Under the pieces are notes generated by a model that did not search any database, was not told where the DNA came from, and saw only the letters and a program-made list of their open reading frames with translations. Of a stretch of DNA of 64,000 bases, positions 1 through 8,850 are shown piece by piece. Position numbers and translations under genes: made by a program. Every line of letters starts with the position of its first letter. Positions within the stretch are counted from its first letter, which is position 1. This stretch comes from an uncultured Phocaeicola sp. Its GTDB lineage: Bacteria; Bacteroidota; Bacteroidia; Bacteroidales; Bacteroidaceae. The stretch covers positions 1 through 64,000 of the forward strand of contig CALUJA010000012.1 of the NCBI GenBank assembly GCA_944320845.1. The letters run 5' to 3'.

Positions 1-75
1 GATTCGAACCCCCGGTACGGTAACCCGTACGGCAGTTTAGCAAACTGCTGGTTTCAGCCACTCACCCAAACTTCC
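1..75 (-). tRNA. tRNA-Ser(GCT), 3' end cut off by window edge
   Basis: Read on the minus strand, the 5' end (GGAAGTT acceptor arm) starts at 75. A D-arm with GGT...ACC follows, then an anticodon stem GCAGT/ACTGC around loop TTGCTAA, giving anticodon GCT. A long variable arm (GTACGG...CCGTAC) and the start of the T-arm (GGGGGTTCGAATC) follow. The long variable arm plus the GCT anticodon identify serine. The rest of the T-arm and the 3' acceptor strand lie left of position 1. Confidence 0.9.
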
Positions 76-114
76 TTTTCCGGTTTCAGGTAGCGTTGTT
101 TCTTAAACGCGGTG

Positions 115-146
115 CAAATGTAGGGTAAGTTTTTCATTCCTGCAAA
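115..146 (-). promoter_or_regulatory. Bacteroidota-type promoter of the tRNA-Ser gene
   Basis: On the minus strand there is TTTG (146-143), a 20-nt spacer and TACATTTG (122-115), matching the Bacteroidota -33/-7 consensus TTTG-N19-20-TAnnTTTG. It lies about 40 nt upstream of the tRNA 5' end. Confidence 0.7.
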
Positions 147-188
147 CATTTACCTAACTTTTTTATCGATTTTTCTTTGGAGATTTAT

Positions 189-196
189 TAACTTTG
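189..196 (+). promoter_or_regulatory. Putative -7 element of the valS operon
   Basis: TAACTTTG fits the TAnnTTTG consensus and lies 52 bp upstream of the valS start. No good TTTG -33 element is present at the expected distance, so the call rests on one box. Confidence 0.45.
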
Positions 197-248
197 TCGC
201 CAATTATTAGTATAAGCATTTAACTCTTAACAAGATAATAGTAAAACA

Positions 249-2882
249 ATGGAATTAGCAAGTAAGTACAATCCCGCTGATGTGGAGGGAAAATGGTACC
301 AGTACTGGTTGGACAATAAACTTTTCAGTTCAAAACCCGACGGACGCGAGCCGTATACCGTCGTTATTCCGCCTCCCAATGTGACTGGTGTGCTCCACAT
401 GGGACACATGCTTAACAATACGATACAGGATATATTGGTGCGCCGTGCGCGTATGATGGGGAAGAACGCCTGCTGGGTTCCGGGAACCGACCATGCGTCC
501 ATCGCTACCGAAGCAAAGGTGGTGAACAAGCTGGCGCAGCAGGGAATCAAAAAGACCGACCTTACGCGCGAAGAGTTTCTCAAGCATGCCTGGGCCTGGA
601 CGGAAGAGCATGGAGGCATCATTCTCAAGCAGCTTCGCAAGCTGGGTGCTTCGTGCGACTGGGACCGTACAGCCTTTACAATGGATGAGACTCGCAGCAA
701 AAGTGTCATAAAGGTTTTCGTAGACCTGTATAATAAGGGATTGATTTATCGTGGCGTGCGTATGGTGAACTGGGACCCGAAGGCTCTTACGGCCTTGTCG
801 GACGAGGAAGTAATCTATAAGGAAGAGCACAGCAAGCTGTATTATCTCCGCTACATGGTGGAAGGGGATGCCGAAGGGCGTTATGCAGTGGTTGCCACAA
901 CCCGTCCGGAGACAATCATGGGCGATACGGCGATGTGTATCAATCCCAACGACCCCAAGAATGCTTGGCTGAAAGGGAAAAAGGTCATTGTGCCGTTGGT
1001 GAACCGTGTGATTCCGGTGATTGAGGATGATTATGTAGACATCGAGTTCGGTACAGGCTGTCTGAAGGTTACTCCGGCCCATGATGTGAACGACTATGTG
1101 CTGGGCGAAAAATATAATTTGCCTTCGATAGACATCTTTAATGATAACGGAACAATCAGCGAGGCGGCGGGAATGTATGTAGGTATGGACCGTTTCGACG
1201 TACGCAGGCAGATTGCCGTAGACTTGAAGGCGGCCGGACTGTTGGAAAAGGAGGAGGATTACACCAACAAGGTGGGATTTTCTGAGCGTACCAATGTGGC
1301 TATCGAGCCGAAACTCTCCATGCAGTGGTTCTTGAAGATGCAGCATTTTGCAGATATGGCTTTGCCTCCGGTGATGAACGATGAACTGAAATTTTATCCC
1401 GCCAAATACAAGAATACGTACCGCAACTGGTTGGAGAACATCAAGGACTGGTGCATCAGCCGCCAATTGTGGTGGGGACACCGCATTCCGGCTTATTATC
1501 TGCCGGAAGGCGGATTCGTGGTGGCCGAAACGCCGGAGCAGGCTCTGGAGCAGGCCAAGCAGAAGACGGGGCGTGACATGAAGATGGAAGAACTGCGTCA
1601 GGATGACGACTGTCTGGATACGTGGTTCTCTTCATGGCTGTGGCCTATCTCATTGTTCGACGGCATCAACAATCCCGGAAACGATGAGATTAAATATTAT
1701 TATCCTACTTCCGACCTGGTGACCGGGCCTGACATTATTTTCTTCTGGGTGGCACGAATGATTATGGCGGGCTATGAGTATATGGGCGACATGCCGTTCA
1801 GAAACGTTTATTTTACGGGTATCGTGCGCGACAAGATTGGGCGGAAGATGTCCAAGTCGCTCGGAAATTCTCCCGACCCGCTGGAACTTATCGACAGGTA
1901 TGGTGCCGACGGCGTGCGTATGGGCATGATGCTTTCGGCTCCTGCGGGCAACGACATCCTTTTCGATGATGCTTTGTGCGAACAAGGCCGTAATTTCAAC
2001 AACAAGATATGGAATGCTTTCCGCCTTGTCAAGGGATGGCAGACGGCCGACATCGAGCAGCCGGAGTATGCACGCATAGCCGTAGAGTGGTTTGACGCGA
2101 TGATAAACAAGACGGCTGCGGAAGTAAACGACCTTTTCGGCAAATACCGTCTGAGCGAAGCCCTGATGGCAGTCTACAAACTCTTCTGGGATGAATTCTC
2201 AAGCTGGTATCTGGAACTGGTGAAGCCTGCTTACGGACAGCCGATTGACAAGGTGACTTATGAAAAGACTTTGGGATTCTTCGACACTTTGCTGAAGCTG
2301 CTCCATCCGTTCATGCCGTTCATCACCGAAGAGCTCTGGCAGCATATCTACGAGCGTAAGGCAGGCGAGAGCATTATGGTGCAGCAGTTGCACACGGCAG
2401 ACTCGTTTGATGAATCTCTTATCGCCCGTTTTGAGACAGTAAAAGAGGTAATCAGCGGCATCCGCACCGTCCGTTTGCAGAAGAACATCGCCCAAAAGGA
2501 GGCTTTGTCTTTGGAAGTGGTGGGAGAGAGCCCGGTCGGGGCGTTCAATCCGGTTATCGTCAAGCTGTGCAACCTTTCAGGAATTGCTTCTGTGTCTGTC
2601 AAGACGGAAGGTTCGGCTGCCTATATGGTCGGAACGACGGAGTATGCCGTTCCGTTGGGCAATCTTATCAATGTGGAAGAGGAACTGAAAAAGCTTGAGG
2701 CGGACTTGAAATACCAGGAGGGATTCTTGCAGAGTGTGCTTAAGAAACTGGGGAATGAAAAGTTTGTAAGCAAGGCACCGGCCAATGTCATTGAAACGGA
2801 ACGCAAGAAGCAGGCTGATGCGGAAACCAAGATTGCGGCACTCAAGGAAAGCATTGCCGCGCTGAAAAAAGACCATGCATAA
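249..2882 (+). CDS. valS: Valyl-tRNA synthetase
   Basis: Charges tRNA-Val with valine in the cytoplasm and edits misactivated threonine. The 877-residue length is normal for the family. Class I signatures are present: an HMGH version of the HIGH motif at residues 50-53 in [16 protein letters not shown], and KMSKS at about 533-537. The CP1 editing domain lies between them, with TTRPET near residue 218. The C-terminus is the lysine/glutamate-rich coiled-coil arm (about 815-877) typical of ValRS. It is the first gene of a tight plus-strand run; its stop is 10 bp before the preferred start of the next gene. Identification is secure. Confidence 0.98.
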   Translation: MELASKYNPADVEGKWYQYWLDNKLFSSKPDGREPYTVVIPPPNVTGVLHMGHMLNNTIQDILVRRARMMGKNACWVPGTDHASIATEAKVVNKLAQQGIKKTDLTREEFLKHAWAWTEEHGGIILKQLRKLGASCDWDRTAFTMDETRSKSVIKVFVDLYNKGLIYRGVRMVNWDPKALTALSDEEVIYKEEHSKLYYLRYMVEGDAEGRYAVVATTRPETIMGDTAMCINPNDPKNAWLKGKKVIVPLVNRVIPVIEDDYVDIEFGTGCLKVTPAHDVNDYVLGEKYNLPSIDIFNDNGTISEAAGMYVGMDRFDVRRQIAVDLKAAGLLEKEEDYTNKVGFSERTNVAIEPKLSMQWFLKMQHFADMALPPVMNDELKFYPAKYKNTYRNWLENIKDWCISRQLWWGHRIPAYYLPEGGFVVAETPEQALEQAKQKTGRDMKMEELRQDDDCLDTWFSSWLWPISLFDGINNPGNDEIKYYYPTSDLVTGPDIIFFWVARMIMAGYEYMGDMPFRNVYFTGIVRDKIGRKMSKSLGNSPDPLELIDRYGADGVRMGMMLSAPAGNDILFDDALCEQGRNFNNKIWNAFRLVKGWQTADIEQPEYARIAVEWFDAMINKTAAEVNDLFGKYRLSEALMAVYKLFWDEFSSWYLELVKPAYGQPIDKVTYEKTLGFFDTLLKLLHPFMPFITEELWQHIYERKAGESIMVQQLHTADSFDESLIARFETVKEVISGIRTVRLQKNIAQKEALSLEVVGESPVGAFNPVIVKLCNLSGIASVSVKTEGSAAYMVGTTEYAVPLGNLINVEEELKKLEADLKYQEGFLQSVLKKLGNEKFVSKAPANVIETERKKQADAETKIAALKESIAALKKDHA

Positions 2883-2892
2883 ATCAGATATC

Positions 2893-3639
2893 ATGCAGAC
2901 AAGTGACAGTATAGTCATTATTCCTACTTATAACGAGAAGGAGAATATCGAAAACATTATCCGGGCTGTGTTCGGCCTGGATAAGTGTTTTCATATTTTG
3001 GTGATTGAAGACAACTCGCCCGACGGGACGGCCGACATTGTGCGCCGCCTGCAAAAGGAGTTTCCCGAGCGCCTGTTCATGATTGAGCGGAAGGGAAAGC
3101 TCGGTCTGGGCACGGCCTATATAGCGGGATTCAAGTGGGCGGTCGAGCGCCGGTACGATTATGTTTTCGAGATGGACGCCGACTTCAGCCACAATCCCAA
3201 TGACCTTCCGCGCCTTTACAGGGCTTGCCATGAGGAAGGAGGCGATGTGGCGGTCGGGTCGCGCTATATCAGCGGCGTAAACGTGGTGAACTGGCCGATG
3301 GGGCGGGTGCTGATGTCTTATTTCGCCTCAAAATATGTGCGTTTCATTACGGGTATCCCTGTGCATGACACTACGGCAGGATTCGTATGCTATCGTCGCG
3401 AAGTGCTGGAGACTATACCGCTGGACCGGATTCGCTTCAAGGGATATGCCTTTCAGATAGAGATGAAGTTTACCGCCTACAAATGCAAGTTCAATGTGGT
3501 GGAGGTGCCGGTCATTTTCATTAACCGTGAACTGGGGACTTCGAAAATGAACAGCAGCATTTTCGGCGAGGCGGTGTTCGGGGTAATCCGGTTGAAATGG
3601 GACAGTTGGTTCAAGAAATATCCTGTAAAACAAAAATAA
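2893..3639 (+). CDS. Polyprenol-phosphate mannosyltransferase-like GT2
   Basis: Family 2 glycosyltransferase of the dolichol/polyprenol-phosphate mannose synthase type. It is expected to transfer a hexose from an NDP-sugar to a polyprenyl phosphate at the inner membrane face. The N-terminus has SIVIIPTYNEKENIENII, typical of DPM1-like enzymes. The metal-binding DAD follows in FEMDADFSHNP near residue 96, with GSRYISG and the FKGYAFQIEM acceptor-side region further on. There is no C-terminal membrane domain, as in the short soluble class. An ATG at 2875 overlaps valS, but the ATG at 2893 (MQTSDSIV) gives the usual N-terminus and is preferred. The sugar and acceptor specificity are inferred from the family. 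Confidence 0.88.
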   Translation: MQTSDSIVIIPTYNEKENIENIIRAVFGLDKCFHILVIEDNSPDGTADIVRRLQKEFPERLFMIERKGKLGLGTAYIAGFKWAVERRYDYVFEMDADFSHNPNDLPRLYRACHEEGGDVAVGSRYISGVNVVNWPMGRVLMSYFASKYVRFITGIPVHDTTAGFVCYRREVLETIPLDRIRFKGYAFQIEMKFTAYKCKFNVVEVPVIFINRELGTSKMNSSIFGEAVFGVIRLKWDSWFKKYPVKQK

Positions 3640-3646
3640 GACAGTT

Positions 3647-4981
3647 ATGCTTTGGATACACAATGCGATTATCGTGAATGAAGGCAGGCGGTTTGCCGGC
3701 TCTGTGGTGGTCGACGGAGAGGTAATCCGTGAAGTGTTGGAGGGGGATATGCGCCCTTCGGTGGGGTGCGACAGTGAGATAGACGCGCACGGATGCTTTC
3801 TGATGCCGGGGGTGATTGACGACCACGTGCATTTCCGCGACCCGGGCCTGACTCACAAGGCGGACATGGCGACCGAAACGGCTGCTGCCGCGGCGGGAGG
3901 CGTGACTTCATTCATGGATATGCCGAACTGCAATCCGCAGACCACGACGATTGAGGCGCTCGAAGACAAGTTTGCCAGTGCCGCCACCAAGTGTGTGGTG
4001 AACTATTCGTTTTATTTCGGGGCAACAAACACTAATGCCGATTTGCTTAAAGAGCTTGACAAGACCCGTGTCTGCGGCGTGAAGCTCTTTATGGGGGCAA
4101 GTACCGGGAACATGCTTGTTGACCGAATGGAAACGCTCCGGCGGATTTTTTCCGAGGCGGGGATGCTTATAGCGACACATTGTGAAGACCAGGCCATCAT
4201 CCGCCGGAATACGGAGCTGTTTAAGGAAAGATACGGAGAAGACCCGGACATATCCCTTCATCCGCTGATACGGAGTGAGGAAGCCTGCTGGGAGTCGTCG
4301 TCACTGGCGGTGCGGCTTGCAAGGGAAACAGGCGCACGCCTTCATGTCCTGCATGTCAGCACGGCACGCGAGCTGGATTTGTTTGAAGACAAGCCGCTTT
4401 CGGAGAAGCGGATTACCGCCGAGGCCTGTGTTTCCCACCTGATGTTCTGTGACGAAGATTATAAGACCTTGGGTACGCGCATCAAGTGCAATCCAAGCAT
4501 CAAGACCCGCAGAGACCGCGACGCTTTGCGTCAGGCACTGGCGACAGACCGTATTGATGTGGTGGCGACAGACCATGCTCCCCATCTTTTGTCGGAAAAG
4601 CAAGGCGGCGCTTTGAAGGCGGTATCGGGCATGCCGATGCTTCAGTTTTCGCTGGTCAGCATGTTTGAACTGGTGCGCGAAGGCGTTCTGACGGTCGAGC
4701 AAGTGGTGCAGAAAATGTGTCATGCTCCTGCCGAACTTTTCCGGATAAGGAAGCGCGGCTACATCCGGCCGGGGTATCAGGCCGATTTGGTTATAGTCAA
4801 CCCAGATTTTGAATGGCATCTCACGCCCGCTTGCATACTGAGCAAATGCGGCTGGAGTCCGATGGAAAACCGGCTTTTCCATGCGCGGGTTGAAAAGACC
4901 TTGGTCAACGGAACGCTGGTTTATAGTGACGGAAAGGTGGATGCATCGCATCGCGGACAGGCTTTGACATTTGAGCGGTAG
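3647..4981 (+). CDS. pyrC: Dihydroorotase
   Basis: Cyclises N-carbamoyl-aspartate to dihydroorotate in de novo pyrimidine synthesis. The 444-residue length and motifs match class I amidohydrolase-fold dihydroorotases. The metal ligands HVH (60-62) lie in DDHVHFRDPG, the region around KLFMGAS probably carries the bridging lysine, and further metal ligands are HCED, HVLHVS and the catalytic ATDHAPH (aspartate about 309). The gene begins 7 bp after the GT2 and ends 3 bp before the MetH-domain gene, so it is translated from the same message. Confidence 0.95.
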   Translation: MLWIHNAIIVNEGRRFAGSVVVDGEVIREVLEGDMRPSVGCDSEIDAHGCFLMPGVIDDHVHFRDPGLTHKADMATETAAAAAGGVTSFMDMPNCNPQTTTIEALEDKFASAATKCVVNYSFYFGATNTNADLLKELDKTRVCGVKLFMGASTGNMLVDRMETLRRIFSEAGMLIATHCEDQAIIRRNTELFKERYGEDPDISLHPLIRSEEACWESSSLAVRLARETGARLHVLHVSTARELDLFEDKPLSEKRITAEACVSHLMFCDEDYKTLGTRIKCNPSIKTRRDRDALRQALATDRIDVVATDHAPHLLSEKQGGALKAVSGMPMLQFSLVSMFELVREGVLTVEQVVQKMCHAPAELFRIRKRGYIRPGYQADLVIVNPDFEWHLTPACILSKCGWSPMENRLFHARVEKTLVNGTLVYSDGKVDASHRGQALTFER

Positions 4982-4984
4982 GAT

Positions 4985-5887
4985 ATGGCAGGTGTGAAAG
5001 GGAAGATGGCTTATGAAATCCACGATTTGGCAGAGTATGTCAACTGGATATACTTCTTTCATGCGTGGGGCTTTCAGCCGCGGTTTGTTTCGATTGCCGA
5101 CATACACGGATGTGATGCCTGCCGTGCGTCCTGGCTGGCAGGCTTCCCTACGGAAGACCGTGCCAAAGCAGCCGAAGCGATGCAGCTGCATAAGGAAGCC
5201 TTGCGTATGATGAACGCTCTGGACGGTTCTTATAAAGTCTGTGCCGTCTATCGTCTGATGGATGCGAATGCAGAGGGAGACGACCTGGTATTGGACGGGA
5301 AAACCTTCCCTTTGCTGCGGCAGCAGAGCCGTGTGCACGCCGGCGACCCGTTTCTTTGCCTGAGTGATTTTGTCCGTCCGGCCTCTTCCGGCGTCACCGA
5401 TACGGTGGGAGCGTTTGCCGCAGCCGTGGATGCGGAGATGGAGGAGCTTTATCCCCACGACGATTACAGGCGGCTGCTGGTGAAGACACTGGCAGAGCGT
5501 CTGGCCGAGGCCGCGGTGGAAAAGATGCATGAAACGGTTCGTAAGGAAGTGTGGGCGTATGCCAAAGACGAGCGTCTCACGGTGAAACAGTTGCTGGACG
5601 GAGAATATCAGGGCATACGTCCGGCTGTAGGATATCCTTCGCTGCCCGACATGTCTGTCTGTTTCCTGCTTGATGAGCTGCTGGATATGGGCAGTATCGG
5701 CATCCGGCTGACGGAAAATGGCATGATGCAGCCTCACGCCTCTGTGTGCGGCCTGATGTTCGCCCATCCCGCCTCGCGTTATTTTTCCGTTGGGAAGATT
5801 GATGAAGAGCAGTTGGCCGACTATGCCCGCCGCCGGGGATATGCACCGGAAAAAATGAGGAAGTATTTGGTTGGAAATTTAGAATAG
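4985..5887 (+). CDS. Free-standing B12-dependent methionine synthase reactivation domain
   Basis: Resembles the C-terminal activation domain of MetH, which binds S-adenosylmethionine and supports reductive methylation of inactive cob(II)alamin. The marker is RPAVGYPSLPD near residues 212-222, equivalent to the MetH AdoMet-binding loop, followed by a glycine-containing FAHPASRYFSVGKI segment like the end of the domain. The first 100 residues (EYVNWIYFFHAWGF, IHGCDACRASWLAGFP) resemble the lead-in of the same family. No homocysteine, folate or cobalamin-binding domains are present, so it must act in trans on a MetH encoded elsewhere. Some family members could be unrelated AdoMet binders; the placement between pyrC and a phosphoesterase does not help. 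Confidence 0.82.
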   Translation: MAGVKGKMAYEIHDLAEYVNWIYFFHAWGFQPRFVSIADIHGCDACRASWLAGFPTEDRAKAAEAMQLHKEALRMMNALDGSYKVCAVYRLMDANAEGDDLVLDGKTFPLLRQQSRVHAGDPFLCLSDFVRPASSGVTDTVGAFAAAVDAEMEELYPHDDYRRLLVKTLAERLAEAAVEKMHETVRKEVWAYAKDERLTVKQLLDGEYQGIRPAVGYPSLPDMSVCFLLDELLDMGSIGIRLTENGMMQPHASVCGLMFAHPASRYFSVGKIDEEQLADYARRRGYAPEKMRKYLVGNLE

Positions 5888-5891
5888 GGAT

Positions 5892-7046
5892 ATGATTTTG
5901 TTAAGAGTGTCTTTGCTGTTTTTGATTCTGCTGTTGCTGCCGGACTGGTATATCTATAAGGTGTATGTCCGTTACTGGCGGTGCGGCTGGCTGAAGCGGC
6001 TGTATATGTTGCCTGCGGTCGTTCTGCTTTTGGGACTGATTGTTTTTGTCGCTGCCAATGAAATGCTGCGCGACTGGTTCGGCATTTATCTGATTGTGAC
6101 ATTGTGTGTCGTTGTTCCCAAGGCGGTATTTGTCTTGTCCAGTCTTTTGCTCCGTGCGGCAGGCTGGGCGGTGAAGCGCGTCATCCCGCATGGGGCGGTC
6201 TCCGTGCTTCCGGCTTTGGCGGTGTTCGGCTATATCTGCTTTGGCGCGATAGAGGGTAAAGAGCATTTTCGGGTAAAGGAGGTTACGTTTTTCTCCCCCG
6301 ATTTGCCGGCTTCCTTCGACGGATACCGTGTCTTGCAGATATCCGACATTCATTCCGGAAGTTGGAACGGAAACCCGGCGCCTTTGCAGAAGGCCATTTC
6401 CCTTTGCCTTGCCCAGCATCCGGACTTGGCTGTCTTTACGGGAGACCTGGTCAACAGTCGGGCCGACGAGATGAAGTACCTGATGGCGGTATTTTCGCGG
6501 CTGAAAGCAAAAGACGGTGTGTTTTCTGTCTTGGGAAACCATGATTATGCCACTTATACGCATTGGGATTCAGAGGCCGACCGCCTGGCGAACATTGATA
6601 CGCTGATTGCCCGGGAGAACCGGATGGGATGGCAGATGCTGATGAACGAGCACCGGGTTATTCGTCGCGGAAACGATTCGATAGCACTGGTAGGGGTGGA
6701 GAACAGCGGGAATCCTCCTTTCCCCGACAAAGGTGATTTGCCGAAGGCGCTGCGCGGGACGGAAGGGATGTTCAAGATTCTTTTGAGCCATGACCCTACC
6801 CACTGGCGCCGTGAAGTGCTGCCGGAAACAGACATCCAGCTGATGTTGGCCGGGCATACCCACGACATGCAGGTCAGTCTGTTCGGCTTTTCGGTCTCGC
6901 AGTTCATTTATCCGGAGCACCGGGGCATGTATCTGCAAGGGAAGCGCGGACTTTATGTCAATGTGGGACTGGGCTTTGTGCTTTTCCCGATGCGCTTGGG
7001 AGCATGGCCTGAAATTACGGTCATTACATTGAGAAAAGAAAATTAG
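5892..7046 (+). CDS. Membrane-anchored metallophosphoesterase
   Basis: Calcineurin-like phosphoesterase with an N-terminal membrane region of three to four hydrophobic helices (about residues 1-115). All five family motifs are visible in order: DIHSGS (D152), GDLVNSR (about 184), GNHD (215-218), the histidine in LLSHDP, and AGHTH (320-324). The domain after the helices probably faces the periplasm, as in YkuE/YaeI-type proteins. Substrate unknown; related proteins have been linked to nucleotide-lipid or phospholipid hydrolysis. It starts 4 bp after the preceding stop and precedes plsC, so a role in lipid or envelope metabolism is plausible but unproven. Confidence 0.9.
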   Translation: MILLRVSLLFLILLLLPDWYIYKVYVRYWRCGWLKRLYMLPAVVLLLGLIVFVAANEMLRDWFGIYLIVTLCVVVPKAVFVLSSLLLRAAGWAVKRVIPHGAVSVLPALAVFGYICFGAIEGKEHFRVKEVTFFSPDLPASFDGYRVLQISDIHSGSWNGNPAPLQKAISLCLAQHPDLAVFTGDLVNSRADEMKYLMAVFSRLKAKDGVFSVLGNHDYATYTHWDSEADRLANIDTLIARENRMGWQMLMNEHRVIRRGNDSIALVGVENSGNPPFPDKGDLPKALRGTEGMFKILLSHDPTHWRREVLPETDIQLMLAGHTHDMQVSLFGFSVSQFIYPEHRGMYLQGKRGLYVNVGLGFVLFPMRLGAWPEITVITLRKEN

Positions 7047-7076
7047 TCGTTTAACATTAATAACCATCAACGAATT

Positions 7077-7808
7077 ATGAGATTTTTATATATTGTTTAT
7101 CAGATTTTCATAGGACTTCCCATCTTTTTGGTGCTGACACTTTTGACGGCTCTTACTACGATGGTGGGGTGTTGGCTGGGCGACGGACACTTCTGGGGCT
7201 ATTACCCCGGAAAGATTTGGTCGCAGCTTACCTGTCTTGTCTTCCTGATTCCGGTGAAGGTTGAAGGGCGTGAAAATCTTGACTGCAAGACTTCTTATGT
7301 GTTTCTTGCCAATCATCAGGGGGCGTTTGACATATTCTTGATTTATGGTTTCTTGGGAAGAAATTTCAAGTGGATGATGAAGCAGAGCCTGCGCAAGATA
7401 CCTCTCGTGGGGAAGGCATGTGCATCTGCCGGGTTTATTTTTGTGGACAGGTCGAGTCCCCGCATGATTTATAAGACTATCAAGCATGCCGAGAAAGTGC
7501 TGACTGACGGTACTTCGCTGATGGTCTTTCCGGAGGGGAGGCGGACTTTTACCGGACGCATGAACGAGTTTAAAAAAGGTGCTTTTTTCATAGCAGACCA
7601 GTTGCAGCTGCCTGTTGTGCCGATGACAATCAATGGCTCGTTTGATGTTCTGCCGCGCACTGGCAAGTTGCTTTCACGCCATCCGCTGACACTGACCATT
7701 CATAAGCCAATCTATCCGTTGGGAAAGAAGGGGCCGGAAAATCTTGAAATGCTGATGACGGAGTCTTACAAGTCCATTTCAGACGGACTCGAGCAGAAAT
7801 ATAAATGA
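7077..7808 (+). CDS. plsC: 1-acyl-sn-glycerol-3-phosphate acyltransferase (PlsC family)
   Basis: Acylates lysophosphatidic acid to phosphatidic acid at the inner membrane. A hydrophobic N-terminal helix pair (about residues 5-35) is followed by the acyltransferase box NHQGAFD (N79-D85, HX4D) and the FPEGRRT acceptor-binding box (151-157). VPMTINGS follows near residue 181. The 243-residue length is typical. It is the last gene of the valS run, 30 bp after the phosphoesterase. I see no clear terminator after it; the next gene is convergent. The assignment to LPA rather than another lysophospholipid or ornithine lipid is from the family. Confidence 0.9.
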   Translation: MRFLYIVYQIFIGLPIFLVLTLLTALTTMVGCWLGDGHFWGYYPGKIWSQLTCLVFLIPVKVEGRENLDCKTSYVFLANHQGAFDIFLIYGFLGRNFKWMMKQSLRKIPLVGKACASAGFIFVDRSSPRMIYKTIKHAEKVLTDGTSLMVFPEGRRTFTGRMNEFKKGAFFIADQLQLPVVPMTINGSFDVLPRTGKLLSRHPLTLTIHKPIYPLGKKGPENLEMLMTESYKSISDGLEQKYK

Positions 7809-7966
7809 TTCATGTCTTTATCTATCCACATGCCGCCGGAATTTTGGTCTCGTGATGCGTGCAGGCAGCATGTGGATATTAGTCGGGCTTCACCAATCAG
7901 CCTTTGGGAGAAATATTTCAAGGATAAGGTCGGACGCTCGCCGTGTGCCTCCGGCATGCGTTTGCG

Positions 7967-8665
7967 TCAGTTCATTGCCCGCATCTTCTCCATATTGCTT
8001 CGGGCTGCAGTAATGTAATCCCTTATCATGGGGTTGTCTTTGAACGAGTCGGGGGCCTTGTCTACAATTTCTTCCATGACGGGGGTCAGGAATGGAAAAG
8101 GCATATTGTTGGCAATCAGGATGAAAATCCCCGGTCCCAACGCATTGTTATAGTTGTCCTGAATGAAGGACTTCACGAGGTTGTTTCTTTCTTCCAGCAG
8201 GTCGGCACGCTTTTGGGATATTTCATTCTGTTTCTTTTCATCATAAGAGCCGTCCATAATCAGGCGGCTTTCTTCGTATTCCACCTCCGAAGTACGGTCG
8301 TCCAGTGAGTTCTGACTCGTCATGAAGTCGTTGAAACAGTCGTTTAGCGGCGTTCCTTTGATGGTAATCCGCGCATTGTCTATCTGGATGGAAATATTCC
8401 CCGGTTCGAGAACAAAAGGCATAATCCGGCTGTTGTCCATATACAGCAGAGCCAATACCGTAGAGTCGACCTTTCCTTTCATCTTGAAAAGACCGTGAAT
8501 GACTTCCGCCGAATCGACATTGACCAGTTCGCCACCTGCCGGAACCTTGATGAAAAGCATTTTCCCGTCCAATGTAGAAACAGAAGAAGCCCCCTCTATC
8601 TTATATCTTTTTGCACACGAAGAGCAAAGAATCGCACACAACAGGAAAAAATAAAGCTTATACAT
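7967..8665 (-). CDS. DUF4369-like lipoprotein
   Basis: Secreted lipoprotein: MYKLYFFLLCAILCSSC is a signal peptide ending in a lipobox with cysteine 17, followed by AKRYKIEG. The ATG at 8665 is chosen because AAAGGAGA lies 6-7 nt upstream; an upstream in-frame ATG at 8695 would put the signal peptide in the middle. The region up to about residue 120 (DGKMLFI, SAEVIHGLFKMKGKVDS, PFVLEPGNISIQI, GTPLNDCFNDF) is the beta-rich DUF4369 module usually found before a thioredoxin domain in Bacteroidota AhpC/TSA lipoproteins. Here only a charged helical tail follows, so the thioredoxin domain is absent. Function unknown. Confidence 0.8.
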   Translation of the reverse strand: MYKLYFFLLCAILCSSCAKRYKIEGASSVSTLDGKMLFIKVPAGGELVNVDSAEVIHGLFKMKGKVDSTVLALLYMDNSRIMPFVLEPGNISIQIDNARITIKGTPLNDCFNDFMTSQNSLDDRTSEVEYEESRLIMDGSYDEKKQNEISQKRADLLEERNNLVKSFIQDNYNNALGPGIFILIANNMPFPFLTPVMEEIVDKAPDSFKDNPMIRDYITAARSNMEKMRAMN

Positions 8666-8692
8666 GAAATCTCCTTTGTTGAAATTACGCAG

Positions 8693-8700
8693 CAAAGGTA
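8693..8700 (-). promoter_or_regulatory. Putative -7 element of the DUF4369 lipoprotein gene
   Basis: TACCTTTG on the minus strand, 28 bp upstream of the ATG at 8665, matches TAnnTTTG. A -33 box is not convincing. Confidence 0.45.
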
Positions 8701-8792
8701 TAATCTTTCGGTTAGGGTAGGAAAAAAATTATCATAAATTAAACTATATAGAGGATTATTACTTATTTCCCGCACGGTGTCTTTTTTTTTAC

Positions 8793-8800
8793 TACATTTG
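8793..8800 (+). promoter_or_regulatory. Putative -7 element of the S46 peptidase pair
   Basis: TACATTTG matches TAnnTTTG, 50 bp upstream of the first peptidase. It is preceded by a T-run rather than a clear TTTG at -33. Confidence 0.5.
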
Positions 8801-8850
8801 CAGCTTAGACAAACAGACAAAAGGAAACAACTAAAATCTGAAATAAAGCG

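Noticed and set aside
330..1481. 383-residue minus-strand ORF inside valS
   Set aside because: Shadow of valS codon usage; no ribosome site or family.
4301..5767. 488-residue minus-strand ORF opposite pyrC and the MetH-domain gene
   Set aside because: Antisense shadow of two clear plus-strand genes; low-complexity, His/Arg-rich with no family features.
7812..8018. 68-residue ORF after plsC
   Set aside because: Overlaps the convergent lipoprotein gene and has no recognisable features.
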